A program made the translations under genes and the position numbers. This document shows, piece after piece, positions 35,854 through 45,426 of a DNA stretch of 64,000 bases (the first letter of the stretch is position 1; each line of letters begins with the position of its first letter). The notes under the pieces are model-generated. The model was not told the origin of the DNA. It did no database searches and worked only from the letters and a program-made list of their open reading frames with translations. Source of the stretch: Pseudomonas crudilactis. Lineage in GTDB: Bacteria; Pseudomonadota; Gammaproteobacteria; Pseudomonadales; Pseudomonadaceae. Location of the stretch: positions 157,982 through 221,981 of the forward strand of contig NZ_WXVV01000010.1 of NCBI RefSeq assembly GCF_013433315.1, read 5' to 3'.

Positions 35854-37440
35854 TTAGAACACAACGCCCTGACTACGCAGGTAGTCATCGTAAGTGCCGC
35901 TGAAGTCGGTCACGCCATCCGGGCTCAGCTCGATGATGCGCGTGGCCAGGGACGATACGAACTCACGGTCGTGGCTGACGAAGATCAGCGTGCCCGGGTA
36001 GTTTTCCAGCGCCAGGTTCAGCGCCTCGATCGATTCCATGTCCAAGTGGTTGGTCGGTTCGTCCATGATCAGCACGTTCGGCTTTTGCAGGATCAGCTTG
36101 CCGAACAGCATGCGACCTTGCTCACCACCGGAAATCACTTTGACCGACTTGAGGATCTCGTCGTTGGAGAACAGCATGCGGCCCAAAGTGCCGCGAATCA
36201 TCTGCTCGCCCTGAGTCCACTGACCCATCCAGTCGAACAGCGTGACGTCGTCTTCGAAATCGTGCGCGTGGTCCTGAGCGTAGTAGCCCAGTTCTGCCGC
36301 GTCGGTCCACTTGATGCTGCCAGCGTCCGGGGTCAGCTCGTTGACCAGGGTGCGCAGCAGGGTAGTTTTACCGATACCGTTCGGGCCGATGATCGCCACG
36401 CGCTCGCCAGCTTCAACCTGGAAGCTGAAGTCTTTGAACAGTGGTTTGCCGTCGAAGCCTTTGGCCATTTTTTCGACGATGACCGCCTGGCGGTGCAGCT
36501 TCTTGTTCTGATCGAAGCGGATGAACGGGCTCACGCGGCTCGAAGGCTTGACTTCGGCCAGCTGGATCTTGTCGATTGCCTTGGCGCGGGAGGTGGCCTG
36601 CTTGGCTTTCGAGGCGTTGGCCGAGAAGCGGCTGACGAACGATTGCAGCTCGGAAATCTGTGCTTTCTTCTTGGCGTTGTCCGACAGCAGTTGCTCGCGG
36701 GACTGGGTCGCCACGGTCATGTACTCGTCGTAGTTGCCTGGGAACAGACGCAGCTCGCCGTAATCCAGGTCAGCCATGTGTGTGCACACGCTGTTCAGGA
36801 AGTGACGGTCGTGAGAGATGATGATCATCAGGCTGTTGCGCTGGGTCAGCACGTTTTCCAGCCAGCGAATGGTGTTGATGTCCAGGTGGTTGGTCGGTTC
36901 GTCGAGCAACAGCACTTCCGGATCGGAGAACAGCGCCTGCGCCAGCAATACGCGCAGTTTCCAGCCTGGCGAGACTTCGCTCATCGGGCCGAAGTGCTGC
37001 TCGATGCCGATACCCAGGCCCAGCAACAGTTCACCGGCGCGGGATTCGGCGGTGTAGCCGTCCATCTCGGCGAACTCGGTTTCCAGCTCGGCCACGGCCA
37101 TGCCGTCTTCTTCGCTCATTTCCGGCAGCGAATAGATGCGGTCGCGCTCGGCCTTGACCTTCCACAGCTCTTCGTGACCCATGATCACGGTGTCGATCAC
37201 GGTGAATTCTTCGTAAGCGAACTGGTCCTGGCGCAATTTACCCAGGCGCACGTTCGGCTCAAGCATGACCTGACCGCCGGACGGGTCGAGGTCACCGCCG
37301 AGGATTTTCATAAAGGTCGACTTGCCGCAACCGTTGGCGCCGATCAGGCCGTAGCGGTTGCCCGCGCCGAATTTGACCGAAACGTTTTCGAAGAGCGGCT
37401 TGGCGCCGAACTGCATCGTGATGTTAGCTGTAGAAATCAA
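35854..37440 (-). CDS. ybiT: ABC-F ATPase YbiT
   Basis: 528-aa soluble protein with two ABC ATPase domains and no membrane segment. It closely follows E. coli Ybi[29 protein letters not shown] (Walker A 1), [17 protein letters not shown], the linker [40 protein letters not shown] (matching the P-site tRNA interaction motif region) and [15 protein letters not shown] in the second half. ABC-F proteins act on ribosomes. Translation appears to start at TTG (37440), with AGGA 7 bases upstream and alignment to the family start. Confidence 0.93.
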   Translation of the reverse strand: MISTANITMQFGAKPLFENVSVKFGAGNRYGLIGANGCGKSTFMKILGGDLDPSGGQVMLEPNVRLGKLRQDQFAYEEFTVIDTVIMGHEELWKVKAERDRIYSLPEMSEEDGMAVAELETEFAEMDGYTAESRAGELLLGLGIGIEQHFGPMSEVSPGWKLRVLLAQALFSDPEVLLLDEPTNHLDINTIRWLENVLTQRNSLMIIISHDRHFLNSVCTHMADLDYGELRLFPGNYDEYMTVATQSREQLLSDNAKKKAQISELQSFVSRFSANASKAKQATSRAKAIDKIQLAEVKPSSRVSPFIRFDQNKKLHRQAVIVEKMAKGFDGKPLFKDFSFQVEAGERVAIIGPNGIGKTTLLRTLVNELTPDAGSIKWTDAAELGYYAQDHAHDFEDDVTLFDWMGQWTQGEQMIRGTLGRMLFSNDEILKSVKVISGGEQGRMLFGKLILQKPNVLIMDEPTNHLDMESIEALNLALENYPGTLIFVSHDREFVSSLATRIIELSPDGVTDFSGTYDDYLRSQGVVF

Positions 37441-37819
37441 GAGTTATTCCTGCGAAGCATTCTTAAAAAGCGAGGGTGCGGCTGGAGCGCTTGGCCCGAG
37501 TCAAAGTGCGCTGAAGCGGAGAAGTCCCGTCATCAACCAAGGGGGGCGCGTAAAGTTTGGCGGCGATTGTACTGGTCTGGCTCTTTAAACGATAGGGCGA
37601 TCACGCCACGATCGCCGATTGGCATGATCACGGGACAGTTTTTCACAGATGAAGGTTCACTATCAGTTACAAACTGTGGCTAAAATGCCACCTTTCACCG
37701 AGCGTCCGGTTACGGCGCGGGCCAAGGACGTGCCATTTGTATTCAGACCACTGCATAAGACGTTGAGCCTCAGGCCGCACGGCGCGCAGTTTGTTCACTT
37801 CTGACATGTGACGATTTCC
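37441..37819. other. Intergenic region between ybiT and lpxO
   Basis: No gene seen in about 380 bases between these divergent genes. It should hold both promoters. A small palindrome (GGCGATCACGCCACGATCGCC, near 37600) was noted; no consensus operator recognised. Confidence 0.4.
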
Positions 37820-38719
37820 GTGAAACTCATCATTGCTGCTATTTATGTCATTTCCATTGCATACGTTCATCTGCGTGGGCGTGTGCGCCACAAGCTCGGC
37901 CGACAACTGAGTGACCATTCGACGTTTCTCGCGCCGATCAACTGCTTCCTTTATCTGTTTTCGAAGAAGCCGAACCAGCCGTACCTGGACCCAAGCGAGT
38001 TTCCTGACTTGAGCCCGTTGCAGGCGCACTGGGAAGAAATCCGCGAAGAAGGGCAGAATTTGCTGCGTGCCGGCGAGATCAAACGCTCTAACCAGTACGA
38101 CGATGTCGGTTTCAACTCGTTCTTCAAAAGCGGCTGGAAGCGTTTCTATCTGAAGTGGTACGGCGAGAGCCATCCGTCGGCGATGAAGCTGTGCCCGCGC
38201 ACCACCGAACTGGTGCAGAGCATCGGTTCGATCAAGGCCGCGATGTTTGCCGAGCTGCCACCGGGTTCGAAACTGGTGCGTCACCGTGACCCGTATGCAG
38301 GCTCGTATCGCTATCACCTGGGTCTGGACACGCCAAACGACGCTGGCTGCTATATCAACGTCGACGGCGAGAGCTACCACTGGCGTGACGGCGAAGCTGT
38401 GATGTTCGACGAGACGTTTATTCATTACGCCGAGAACACCACTGACAAGAACCGCATCATCCTGTTCTGCGACATCGAGCGGCCGATGAAGTACCGCTGG
38501 GCGGCGGCGTTTAACGCCTGGTTCAGCCGTACGGTGATGTCGGCTGCCGGTGCACCGAACGATGCTGGCGACCGTACTGGCGGGATCAACCGCTTGTTTA
38601 CCCGGATCTACAAGATTCGCCTGCGTGGCAAAGAGCTGAAGAAACGCAATCGCAAACGTTACTACATGGAAAAGTGGGCGATCTTCGGTGGTTTGCTGGC
38701 GGTGTTCATTCTGATCTGA
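37820..38719 (+). CDS. lpxO: Lipid A 2-hydroxylase LpxO
   Basis: 299-aa aspartyl/asparaginyl beta-hydroxylase-family enzyme. It is Fe(II)/2-oxoglutarate dependent and hydroxylates the secondary acyl chain of lipid A at the inner membrane. An N-terminal membrane helix (KLIIAAIYVISIAYVHLRG) is followed by the catalytic core with H-R-D (VRHRDPYAGSYRYHLGL), distal His (FIHYAENTT) and the 2-oxoglutarate-binding Arg (RIILFCD). A C-terminal hydrophobic segment ends the protein. GTG at 37820 fits the LpxO start; GTG at 37808 is in frame. Neither has a strong ribosome-binding site. Confidence 0.9.
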   Translation: MKLIIAAIYVISIAYVHLRGRVRHKLGRQLSDHSTFLAPINCFLYLFSKKPNQPYLDPSEFPDLSPLQAHWEEIREEGQNLLRAGEIKRSNQYDDVGFNSFFKSGWKRFYLKWYGESHPSAMKLCPRTTELVQSIGSIKAAMFAELPPGSKLVRHRDPYAGSYRYHLGLDTPNDAGCYINVDGESYHWRDGEAVMFDETFIHYAENTTDKNRIILFCDIERPMKYRWAAAFNAWFSRTVMSAAGAPNDAGDRTGGINRLFTRIYKIRLRGKELKKRNRKRYYMEKWAIFGGLLAVFILI

Positions 38720-38740
38720 TCAATGTAGTGAATTAACTTA

Positions 38741-38838
38741 CGCCTTCGCGAGCAAGCTCGCTCCCACAGTGGAATTGGGTGAATGCGAATTTCGCATTCG
38801 ACTCAGAACCCTGTGGGAGCGAGCTTGCTCGCGAAGAC
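38741..38838. repeat. REPIN
   Basis: TTCGCGAGCAAGCTCGCTCC near 38745 and GGGAGCGAGCTTGCTCGCGAA near 38815, between converging lpxO and ku. Confidence 0.9.
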
Positions 38839-38882
38839 TCTCTCAAATACAACCTGTCAGTTGCCTGACGATCACTGGATTG

Positions 38883-39749
38883 TCATTCGCCGGAGGCTTT
38901 GTTTGCCCTCTTGGCCGGCGCTGCTTTGGTGGCGGCTTTCGCCTTCGGCTTGACCGCCGCTTTCCCACCCAGACTGCGTTTAAGCAGCTCGGTCAAGTCG
39001 ATCACATCAGCGGTTTTACGCTCTTCCTCGCCACCCACCGACTCAACATCCTCGATCTTGCCTTCATGGGCCTTTTTCTCGACCAGGGCCATGATCTTGT
39101 CTTCAAATTCATCCTTGTAGTCTTCGGGTTTCCAGTCCGCGCTCATGTCCTGCACCAGCCGTTTGGCCATGTCCAGTTCACCCTTGGCCAGTTGCGGTTT
39201 GGTCACTTCGCTGCCCAGTTCCAGTTCATCGAGGCTGCGCACTTCTTGCGGCCAGCGTAACTTCACCAGCACCAAGGCAGAATCCAGCGGCATCAACGCT
39301 GCGAGGTACTGGCGCGTATGCAGCACCACGCGGGCGAGGGCGACTTTATTGGTTTTGCTCAGTGTTTCGCGCAGCAATGCGTAGACCTTGCCACCGCGCT
39401 TGTCGGGTGCCAGGTAGTAGGGCGTGTCGATGTTTTGCAGGGGAATCTGTTCGGCGTCGACGAAAGAAAAAATGTCGATGGTCTGCGTTGAAACCGGGTG
39501 CGCCGAGCGGATCTCTTCTTCGCTGAGCACCACATAGCGGCCCTTTTCATAGGCCACGCCTTTGACGATGTGCTCCTTGGTGACCTCTTTGCCGGTGACC
39601 TTGTTGACCCGTTTATAACCCACCGGATCCATGCTGCGGCTGTCGAGCCAATCGAAATCCACGCCCTGCGACGAGGTCGCCGAGACCAGTGCGACAGGGA
39701 TGTGTACCAGTCCGAAACTGATCGCGCCTTTCCAGATTGCCCGAGCCAT
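38883..39749 (-). CDS. ku: Bacterial Ku protein
   Basis: 288-aa homodimeric DNA-end-binding protein of non-homologous end joining. Start MARAIWKGAISFGLVHIPV, core ending with ALMPLDSALVLVKLRWPQEVR, then the minimal C-terminal region with LTELLKRSL and a Lys/Ala-rich tail (about 260-285) typical of DNA-binding Ku extensions. No ligD in the window. The ATG at 39749 was chosen for the canonical start. Confidence 0.93.
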   Translation of the reverse strand: MARAIWKGAISFGLVHIPVALVSATSSQGVDFDWLDSRSMDPVGYKRVNKVTGKEVTKEHIVKGVAYEKGRYVVLSEEEIRSAHPVSTQTIDIFSFVDAEQIPLQNIDTPYYLAPDKRGGKVYALLRETLSKTNKVALARVVLHTRQYLAALMPLDSALVLVKLRWPQEVRSLDELELGSEVTKPQLAKGELDMAKRLVQDMSADWKPEDYKDEFEDKIMALVEKKAHEGKIEDVESVGGEEERKTADVIDLTELLKRSLGGKAAVKPKAKAATKAAPAKRANKASGE

Positions 39750-39938
39750 GATGCGTTCTCCGAGTGATGATCGGATGACCTGCGGCTGTGGCTGAAAGTT
39801 TCCCCGAGATGCGCGGGTTTCCAGGGACTCGGTCAAGCCGTGTTACATGTTGTTTAAGGCTTGTGGGTTAACAAATCCGAACCCTGGGCGTAGCGTGGAC
39901 TCGAAGGCTCTATCCTTGGCCCATCGAGAGGCAGCGTC

Positions 39939-40259
39939 ATGAACCGCATTCTGCTTGGCATCGTCGTCCTGACCCTCAGTGGCGGTCTGGTTCATGCCGA
40001 CGTCCTGTTGGCGCAAAGCCCGACGGGTAACAGCAACAACCCTTACAACAGCCCGATTCGCCGGGCCAACCCCAACAGCATGCAGGGTACCCAGCCCAGC
40101 GCTCCACCCATTCGCGGCCCGAACACTGTACCGACGCCGCGTCAGCCTACGGTCGAGAACCGGGGCATTGGCAACGGCCAGCCGATCCGCTCGGTGCCGA
40201 GCACGCCACCCACGTTCATTCCAAACCCACCTTCGCGCAGCGGAGGCAGCAACCGTTGA
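39939..40259 (+). CDS. Small secreted Pro/Asn-rich hypothetical protein
   Basis: 106-aa protein with signal peptide MNRILLGIVVLTLSGGLVHA. The mature part is rich in Pro, Asn, Ser and Arg with repeated PxxP-like segments and no cysteine, likely disordered. GAGAGGC precedes the ATG. Function unknown. Confidence 0.72.
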   Translation: MNRILLGIVVLTLSGGLVHADVLLAQSPTGNSNNPYNSPIRRANPNSMQGTQPSAPPIRGPNTVPTPRQPTVENRGIGNGQPIRSVPSTPPTFIPNPPSRSGGSNR

Positions 40260-40311
40260 GCGGCAGAACTGAAGTTTTGCCGGCCATTCAAACGAACAAA
40301 AGGAATCGTGC

Positions 40312-41466
40312 ATGTTGCGTAAAACCCTTCTAGCCACACTGTGTGCCGGCGCGCTGCTCAGTGCTCCGGCTTTTGCCGCCGCGCCCAAAGAGCTGCAAAG
40401 CGAACAGGGCACCCTCGAAGTCACGACCATCACCGCAGGCCTTGAGCATCCGTGGGCGCTGGCGTTTCTGCCGGACCGCCAAGGCATGCTGGTGACCGAA
40501 CGGCCCGGCAATCTGCGCGTGGTCGCGGCCGACGGCACACTGTCGGCGCCGATCTCCGGCGTGCCGCAGGTCTGGGCCAAAGGGCAGGGCGGGTTGCTGG
40601 ATGTCGTGCTGTCGCCGGACTTCAAAGAGGATCGTCTGGTCTATCTCTCCTATGCCGAAGGTGGTGGAGCCGGCGACAAGGCCGGTACCGCCGTCGGGCG
40701 CGGGCGGCTCACGGATGACTTGAAGACACTGAAGGATTTCAACGTGATCTTCCGTCAGGAACCGAAGCTTTCAGTCGGCAATCATTTCGGCTCGCGGCTG
40801 GTGTTCGATCGCGACGGCTATCTGTTCATCACCTTGGGTGAGAACAATGACCGGCCAACGGCGCAGGATCTCGACAAGCTGCAAGGCAAGGTCGTGCGCA
40901 TTTATCCGGACGGTAAAGTGCCGGAGGACAACCCCTTTGTCGGCCAGTCCGGCGTTCGTCCCGAGATCTGGGCATACGGCCTGCGCAACCCGCAGGGCGC
41001 GGCGCTCAACCCATGGACCGGTACATTGTGGGAGAACGAGCACGGCCCGCGCGGTGGCGATGAGGTGAACATCATCGAACGCGGCAAGAATTACGGCTGG
41101 CCACTGGCGACCCATGGAATCAATTACTCGATGCAGCCGATTCCGGAAGCTCAGGGTAAAACGGCCGAAGGCACTGTGGCGCCGCACCATGTCTGGGAGA
41201 AATCTCCGGGCGTTACCGGCATGGCGTTTTACGATGCCGATCGCTTTAAACCGTGGCAGCACAATGCGTTCATCGGAGCGCTGGTGACTCAGGAATTGAT
41301 CCGCTTGCAGTTCGATGGCGACAAGGTGGTGCACGAGGAGCGCTTGCTCGGCGAGCTCAAGCAGCGCATTCGCGATGTGCGGCAAGGGCCGGACGGCTAT
41401 TTGTATGTGCTGACGGATGAAGAGAAGGGCTCGCTGTACAAGATCGGTCTGAAGCCTGCACCTTGA
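40312..41466 (+). CDS. Soluble aldose dehydrogenase, PQQ-dependent (YliI/Asd-like)
   Basis: 384-aa periplasmic protein with a signal peptide (about 1-23) and a six-bladed propeller of the soluble PQQ sugar dehydrogenase family. Signatures: HPWALAFLPD, GLLDVVLSPDF, GNHFGSRLVFDRDGYLF, AYGLRNPQGAALNPWTGTLWENEHGPRGGDE, and SPGVTGMAFY. It oxidises aldoses with PQQ and calcium in related proteins; physiological substrate unknown. Confidence 0.9.
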   Translation: MLRKTLLATLCAGALLSAPAFAAAPKELQSEQGTLEVTTITAGLEHPWALAFLPDRQGMLVTERPGNLRVVAADGTLSAPISGVPQVWAKGQGGLLDVVLSPDFKEDRLVYLSYAEGGGAGDKAGTAVGRGRLTDDLKTLKDFNVIFRQEPKLSVGNHFGSRLVFDRDGYLFITLGENNDRPTAQDLDKLQGKVVRIYPDGKVPEDNPFVGQSGVRPEIWAYGLRNPQGAALNPWTGTLWENEHGPRGGDEVNIIERGKNYGWPLATHGINYSMQPIPEAQGKTAEGTVAPHHVWEKSPGVTGMAFYDADRFKPWQHNAFIGALVTQELIRLQFDGDKVVHEERLLGELKQRIRDVRQGPDGYLYVLTDEEKGSLYKIGLKPAP

Positions 41467-41478
41467 CGGGTATTCCCC

Positions 41479-41518
41479 TGCAGGAGCTGCCGCAGCCTGC
41501 GGCAGCTCCTGCATGTGG
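41479..41518. terminator. Hairpin after the aldose dehydrogenase
   Basis: TGCAGGAGCTGCCGCAG and CTGCGGCAGCTCCTGCA form a near-perfect stem with a very short loop between two converging genes. It resembles a shortened version of the repeat at 30910. There is no T tract. Confidence 0.6.
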
Positions 41519-41522
41519 AGGC

Positions 41523-42623
41523 TTACGTTTCGCGGGAATACAAAATCACCGCCGCGCGTAACTTTCCCCGGCCAAACCGGCACATTTTCTCGAATTCCCC
41601 ATGGCTGACCGGCACATGCTGGCAGTCCATAGACTGTCGATGCTGGCTGTGGTCAACATCCGGGTCGTGCAGGTAAACGAAATCTTCGTCGCAATCGGTC
41701 ACCACCACCCAATGCGGCGATTTGGAACGGGTCAGCCGATAGCTGCTGATCAACACCAGCGGCTGCCCGCCGGCAGCGAGCAAGCGCGGCAGATCCAGCG
41801 CCACACCGATCACGCACTCGACATCGGTGTCCTGCAATTGCGCTGTGAACTCGTCGTGCACCAAACGCATGACGTCTTTTTTATGCGTATCACGCACACC
41901 GTCGAGGAACAGCGGCCCAGCCAGACTCAACTGCAAGCACACCTTGAAGCCCCGACGCCACGCCGCCAACGCCAATCCCTGCGGGCTGCAACCGCCATGG
42001 CCGGAGGTCATGAACACCGTGGTCGCTTCACGCCAGACCTGCAATTCTTCACGTCGCTCCAGTAGCCGCTCTGATTGCAGTGCGCCCATGGCCATCAACA
42101 GACATGCCGGGCCACAGGTGAAGTCGGTGGTTTGCGGGTAGTAAGGCACCTTGATGTTGCGCGAGTCGCGGTGTTGGAGAATGCGTTTCTCCAGGCGCAG
42201 CGCATCGGCGTGGTCTTCGTAGTAATCGTGGATCAGCGCAAAGCGCCGGTAGCCGTTGCGCTCATACAGCGCAATTGCGGCAGGGTTGTCGGTGCGCACC
42301 TCCAGGCGCAGGTACGCGCAGTCGTGCTCCAGCGCCAGCGCTTCAATACGTTGCAGCAATTGTTTGCTCAGGCCGGTGCCGCGCGCCTCGACGGCTAGCG
42401 CAATGGAATACAGCCGCGCAAGCGAGGTGCCGCGATGAAACAACACCAGTGCGTAGCCCAGCAGTCGACCGTCGCACTCCGCCACCAGCAACCGCCCGTG
42501 AGCGCGGGTGATCATCCATTGAAAGCTGCGACTGGTGAGCCGATCCGTGGTGAAACACTGCATTTCCAGTGCCAGCAGCGCCGGCAAGTCTTCAACTACC
42601 GCCAAACGAAAAACAGCCTTCAT
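41523..42623 (-). CDS. GNAT acetyltransferase fused to C39-like peptidase
   Basis: 366-aa two-domain protein. Residues 1-150 are a RimI-like GNAT domain with acetyl-CoA motif RGTGLSK (81-87) and NPAAIALYERNGYRR. Residues 155-366 are a C39-like papain-fold peptidase with Cys170 in TDFTCGPACLL, His304 in SPHWVVVTD and Asp320 in YLHDPD. There is no signal peptide or membrane segment, so it acts in the cytoplasm. It is divergent, with 92 bases between, from the RLAN/ATP-grasp ligase. Together they suggest a pathway that ligates, acetylates and trims a peptide or small molecule; this is inference. Confidence 0.9.
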   Translation of the reverse strand: MKAVFRLAVVEDLPALLALEMQCFTTDRLTSRSFQWMITRAHGRLLVAECDGRLLGYALVLFHRGTSLARLYSIALAVEARGTGLSKQLLQRIEALALEHDCAYLRLEVRTDNPAAIALYERNGYRRFALIHDYYEDHADALRLEKRILQHRDSRNIKVPYYPQTTDFTCGPACLLMAMGALQSERLLERREELQVWREATTVFMTSGHGGCSPQGLALAAWRRGFKVCLQLSLAGPLFLDGVRDTHKKDVMRLVHDEFTAQLQDTDVECVIGVALDLPRLLAAGGQPLVLISSYRLTRSKSPHWVVVTDCDEDFVYLHDPDVDHSQHRQSMDCQHVPVSHGEFEKMCRFGRGKLRAAVILYSRET

Positions 42624-42715
42624 ATGACCACCGTAAAAGTTGCGTAACGAAACGAGACTTTCGAAAAACTTCGTGCTTAATAGAAAAGGTCTTGTTCTCC
42701 AACGGATCAATCTCT

Positions 42716-44290
42716 ATGTCAGCGGTACAGGGTCATTGGCGCGAAGTATCCGAGCAAAGTTTGCCGGCAGCAACTTATTTAAATTCAGCGATTAAAGCCT
42801 CCAGTCAAGTGTTGATTATCGTCGAGCGCAAGGAGGACTGGGCTTCATACTTCCCCAGCGAAGACATCCTGACAGCTCAGGAATACCTTGAGCACAGCTG
42901 TGGCAGCGAGCCTGGCAAGCGTGTGCAGGTGATCAATCTGTGCCGTAGCTACAAGTATCTGGGCCACGGCTACTACTGCTCGTTGTTGGCCGAAGCCCGG
43001 GGGCACAAGGTGATTCCGTCGGTGCGTACCATCAGCGAGCTGACGAAAAAATCACTCTACGGCCTGGCACTGGACGATCTCGATAAAACCCTGGAGAAAG
43101 CCCTCAGTCATCATCTCTACAGTGATACCGAAGGTTTTACTCTGACCTTGTATTTTGGCCGAACACATATCGAGCCCTTACAGGATCTGGCGCGGCAGTT
43201 GTTTGAAGTGTTTCCCTGTCCGATTCTGTTAGTTGAGTTTCGCCGAACTAACGGTTGGCACATCGAAGGTATAAAGTCCGGCGCCTTGCACAAGTTGCGC
43301 GATGATCAGGAAGATCAGTTTGCCAACGCGCTGGACGGTTTCAGCCGTAAAGTCTGGCGAGTGCCGCGCTCGCCGCAAGTGGCGCGTTACGACCTGGCGA
43401 TACTGCACGATCCACAAGAAGCTTTGCCGCCATCCAACGCCAAGGCACTGGCAAATTTCGTCCGGGTCGGCAAGGGCATGGGTATCGACGTCGAACTGAT
43501 TGAGCGCAAGGATTACGCACGTCTGGCCGAGTACGACGGTTTGCTGATCCGCGAAACCACCAGTGTCGACAATCACACCTATCGGTTTGCCAAGAAAGCC
43601 GAGAGCGAAGGATTGGTGGTGATGGATGACCCGACGTCGATTCTGCGCTGCACCAACAAGGTCTATCTGACCGATCTGCTCAACAGCCATCAACTGGGTA
43701 TGCCCGCCACCGAAATTCTCTACAAGGAGCGACCCGAAGACTTCGAACGGGTCGGCGAGCGGCTTGGCTTTCCGCTGGTGCTGAAGATTCCCGATGGCTG
43801 TTTTTCCCGTGGGGTGATCAAGGTCGAAAGTCAGCAGGCGCTGCTCGAAGCCACCGCCGAATTGTTTGAACACTCGGTATTGCTGCTGGCTCAGGAGTTT
43901 TTCTACACCGAGTACGACTGGCGCATCGGCGTGCTCAACCGTAAACCGATCTTCGCCTGCCAATACTTCATGTCCAAGGGCCACTGGCAAATCTACAACC
44001 ACAAAGCCAAGGGCCAGGACGTCAACGGCGAATGCCGGACCATGGCGATCCACGAGGCGCCGCGCGCGGTGGTGGAATTGGCGGTGAAGACCGCTAACCT
44101 GATCGGTGACGGCCTCTACGGTGTCGATCTGAAACAGGCCGGCGACAAAGTGGTGGTGATCGAAGTCAACGACAACCCCAACCTCGACGCTGGCATTGAA
44201 GACGCGTATTTGCACGACGACCTGTATTCACTGGTGCTGGAGGAGTTCGTGCGCCGCCTGGAACTCAAGCGTCGCGGTCAGGCCTGGTGA
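42716..44290 (+). CDS. RLAN-domain RimK-like ATP-grasp ligase
   Basis: 524-aa amide-bond-forming ligase. The N-terminal half (about 30-180, VLIIVERKEDWASYFPSEDILTAQEYLE onward) fits the RLAN domain found ahead of some RimK-like enzymes. The C-terminal half is an ATP-grasp domain: NKVYLTDLLNSHQLGMPATEILY, FPLVLKIPDGCFSRGVIKVES, and the metal-binding EVNDNPN (483-489). RimK enzymes add Glu to proteins or peptides. The substrate of RLAN-type ligases is not known to me. The CorA-like gene starts 7 bases after the stop. Confidence 0.88.
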   Translation: MSAVQGHWREVSEQSLPAATYLNSAIKASSQVLIIVERKEDWASYFPSEDILTAQEYLEHSCGSEPGKRVQVINLCRSYKYLGHGYYCSLLAEARGHKVIPSVRTISELTKKSLYGLALDDLDKTLEKALSHHLYSDTEGFTLTLYFGRTHIEPLQDLARQLFEVFPCPILLVEFRRTNGWHIEGIKSGALHKLRDDQEDQFANALDGFSRKVWRVPRSPQVARYDLAILHDPQEALPPSNAKALANFVRVGKGMGIDVELIERKDYARLAEYDGLLIRETTSVDNHTYRFAKKAESEGLVVMDDPTSILRCTNKVYLTDLLNSHQLGMPATEILYKERPEDFERVGERLGFPLVLKIPDGCFSRGVIKVESQQALLEATAELFEHSVLLLAQEFFYTEYDWRIGVLNRKPIFACQYFMSKGHWQIYNHKAKGQDVNGECRTMAIHEAPRAVVELAVKTANLIGDGLYGVDLKQAGDKVVVIEVNDNPNLDAGIEDAYLHDDLYSLVLEEFVRRLELKRRGQAW

Positions 44291-44297
44291 CGCGCCG

Positions 44298-45221
44298 ATG
44301 ATCAACAGCTTCGCACTGAGCCACGGCGCCCTGCAGCGGGTCGAGCGACTGGACGCCGAGGTGATGCTGTTCAGCAATCCCAATGCTGCCGAGCGCGACT
44401 TGCTGCACAGTCATTTCAAGGTCGATGAGCATGCACTGGCGTCAGCGCTGGACCCGGACGAGGTGTCGCGCATCGAGTTCCATCCCGACCATCTGTTCCT
44501 GATCTGGAAGCGCCCGGAAAACTATTCCGGCGGTGGCAGTCTGGCATTTGAAGTGTCGTCCTGCGGATTGCTGTTCGCGCCGGGACAACTACTGGTGATC
44601 GCCACCGACGACACGCCGCTGCACGGCCTCGGCACCCGCCAGCCGTTGAACACGCCGCTGGATGTGTTGCTTGATCTGCTGTTCAACAACATCCACCACT
44701 ACCTCGGCCATCTGAAGGTGATCAAACTGGTCGCCCGCGAGTTGCAGCAGAAATTCAACGCCTCGATGCAGAACCAGCACTTGGTGCAGATGTTCAACCT
44801 CAGCGAAAGCCTGATCTATTACATCAACGCGCTGCACAGCAACGGCGCGGTCCTGACGCGCCTGCGCAATCATGCCGAGAAGCAGCACTTCGGCAGCGAA
44901 GCGATCGGTTTGATCGACGACCTGATCATCGAAAACAACCAGTGCTACAAGCAGGCGGAGATCTACTCCACAGTGTTTTCCGGACTGATCGATGCGCGCG
45001 GCAATCTGATGAACAACAGCATGAACAACCTGCTGCGCAAACTGACCTTGATCAACGTGGTGTTTCTGCCGTTGAACCTGATTGCCAGTATTGGTGGCAT
45101 GTCGGAGTTCAGCATGATGACGGCGGGGACACCGTGGTGGGTTTCGTACCCGGTGTTTCTGGCGGCGATGTTGTTGGGGGCGGGGGGGATGTTGTTTGGG
45201 CTGCGGCGTTTGGCCAGATGA
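44298..45221 (+). CDS. CorA-family divalent-cation transporter with GMS motif
   Basis: 307-aa protein with a long cytoplasmic alpha/beta and helical domain and two C-terminal membrane helices (about 245-265 and 280-300), the CorA layout. The universal GMN selectivity motif at the end of the first helix is replaced by GMS (267-269, in SIGGMSEFSMM). CorA pentamers use GMN to bind hydrated magnesium, so selectivity or function may differ. It follows the RLAN ligase by 7 bases and is probably in its operon. Confidence 0.86.
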   Translation: MINSFALSHGALQRVERLDAEVMLFSNPNAAERDLLHSHFKVDEHALASALDPDEVSRIEFHPDHLFLIWKRPENYSGGGSLAFEVSSCGLLFAPGQLLVIATDDTPLHGLGTRQPLNTPLDVLLDLLFNNIHHYLGHLKVIKLVARELQQKFNASMQNQHLVQMFNLSESLIYYINALHSNGAVLTRLRNHAEKQHFGSEAIGLIDDLIIENNQCYKQAEIYSTVFSGLIDARGNLMNNSMNNLLRKLTLINVVFLPLNLIASIGGMSEFSMMTAGTPWWVSYPVFLAAMLLGAGGMLFGLRRLAR

Positions 45222-45242
45222 ATTGGGTTGTTTGATCCGGCC

Positions 45243-45318
45243 TCTTCGCGAGCAAGCTCGCTCCCACAGGGGGAATGCATTTCAAAAGGGTGGGAGCGAG
45301 CTTGCTCGCGAAGGGGCC
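45243..45318. repeat. REPIN
   Basis: TTCGCGAGCAAGCTCGCTCC near 45245 and GGGAGCGAGCTTGCTCGCGAA near 45292, between two plus-strand genes. Confidence 0.9.
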
Positions 45319-45426
45319 GGCGCAGGCAAAGTAAAACTCAGGACAGTCCCGCATTTGGCCGAACCGCCACTGTGATGCCTTGTTATAGTTCGGGCCTCAT
45401 TTTCAGCCCGGTAAAGGATCACTGCC

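Noticed and set aside
35803..37683. 626-codon plus-strand frame opposite ybiT
   Set aside because: Shadow of the ABC-F gene; repeated His/Val/Gln patterns come from reverse-reading conserved motifs.
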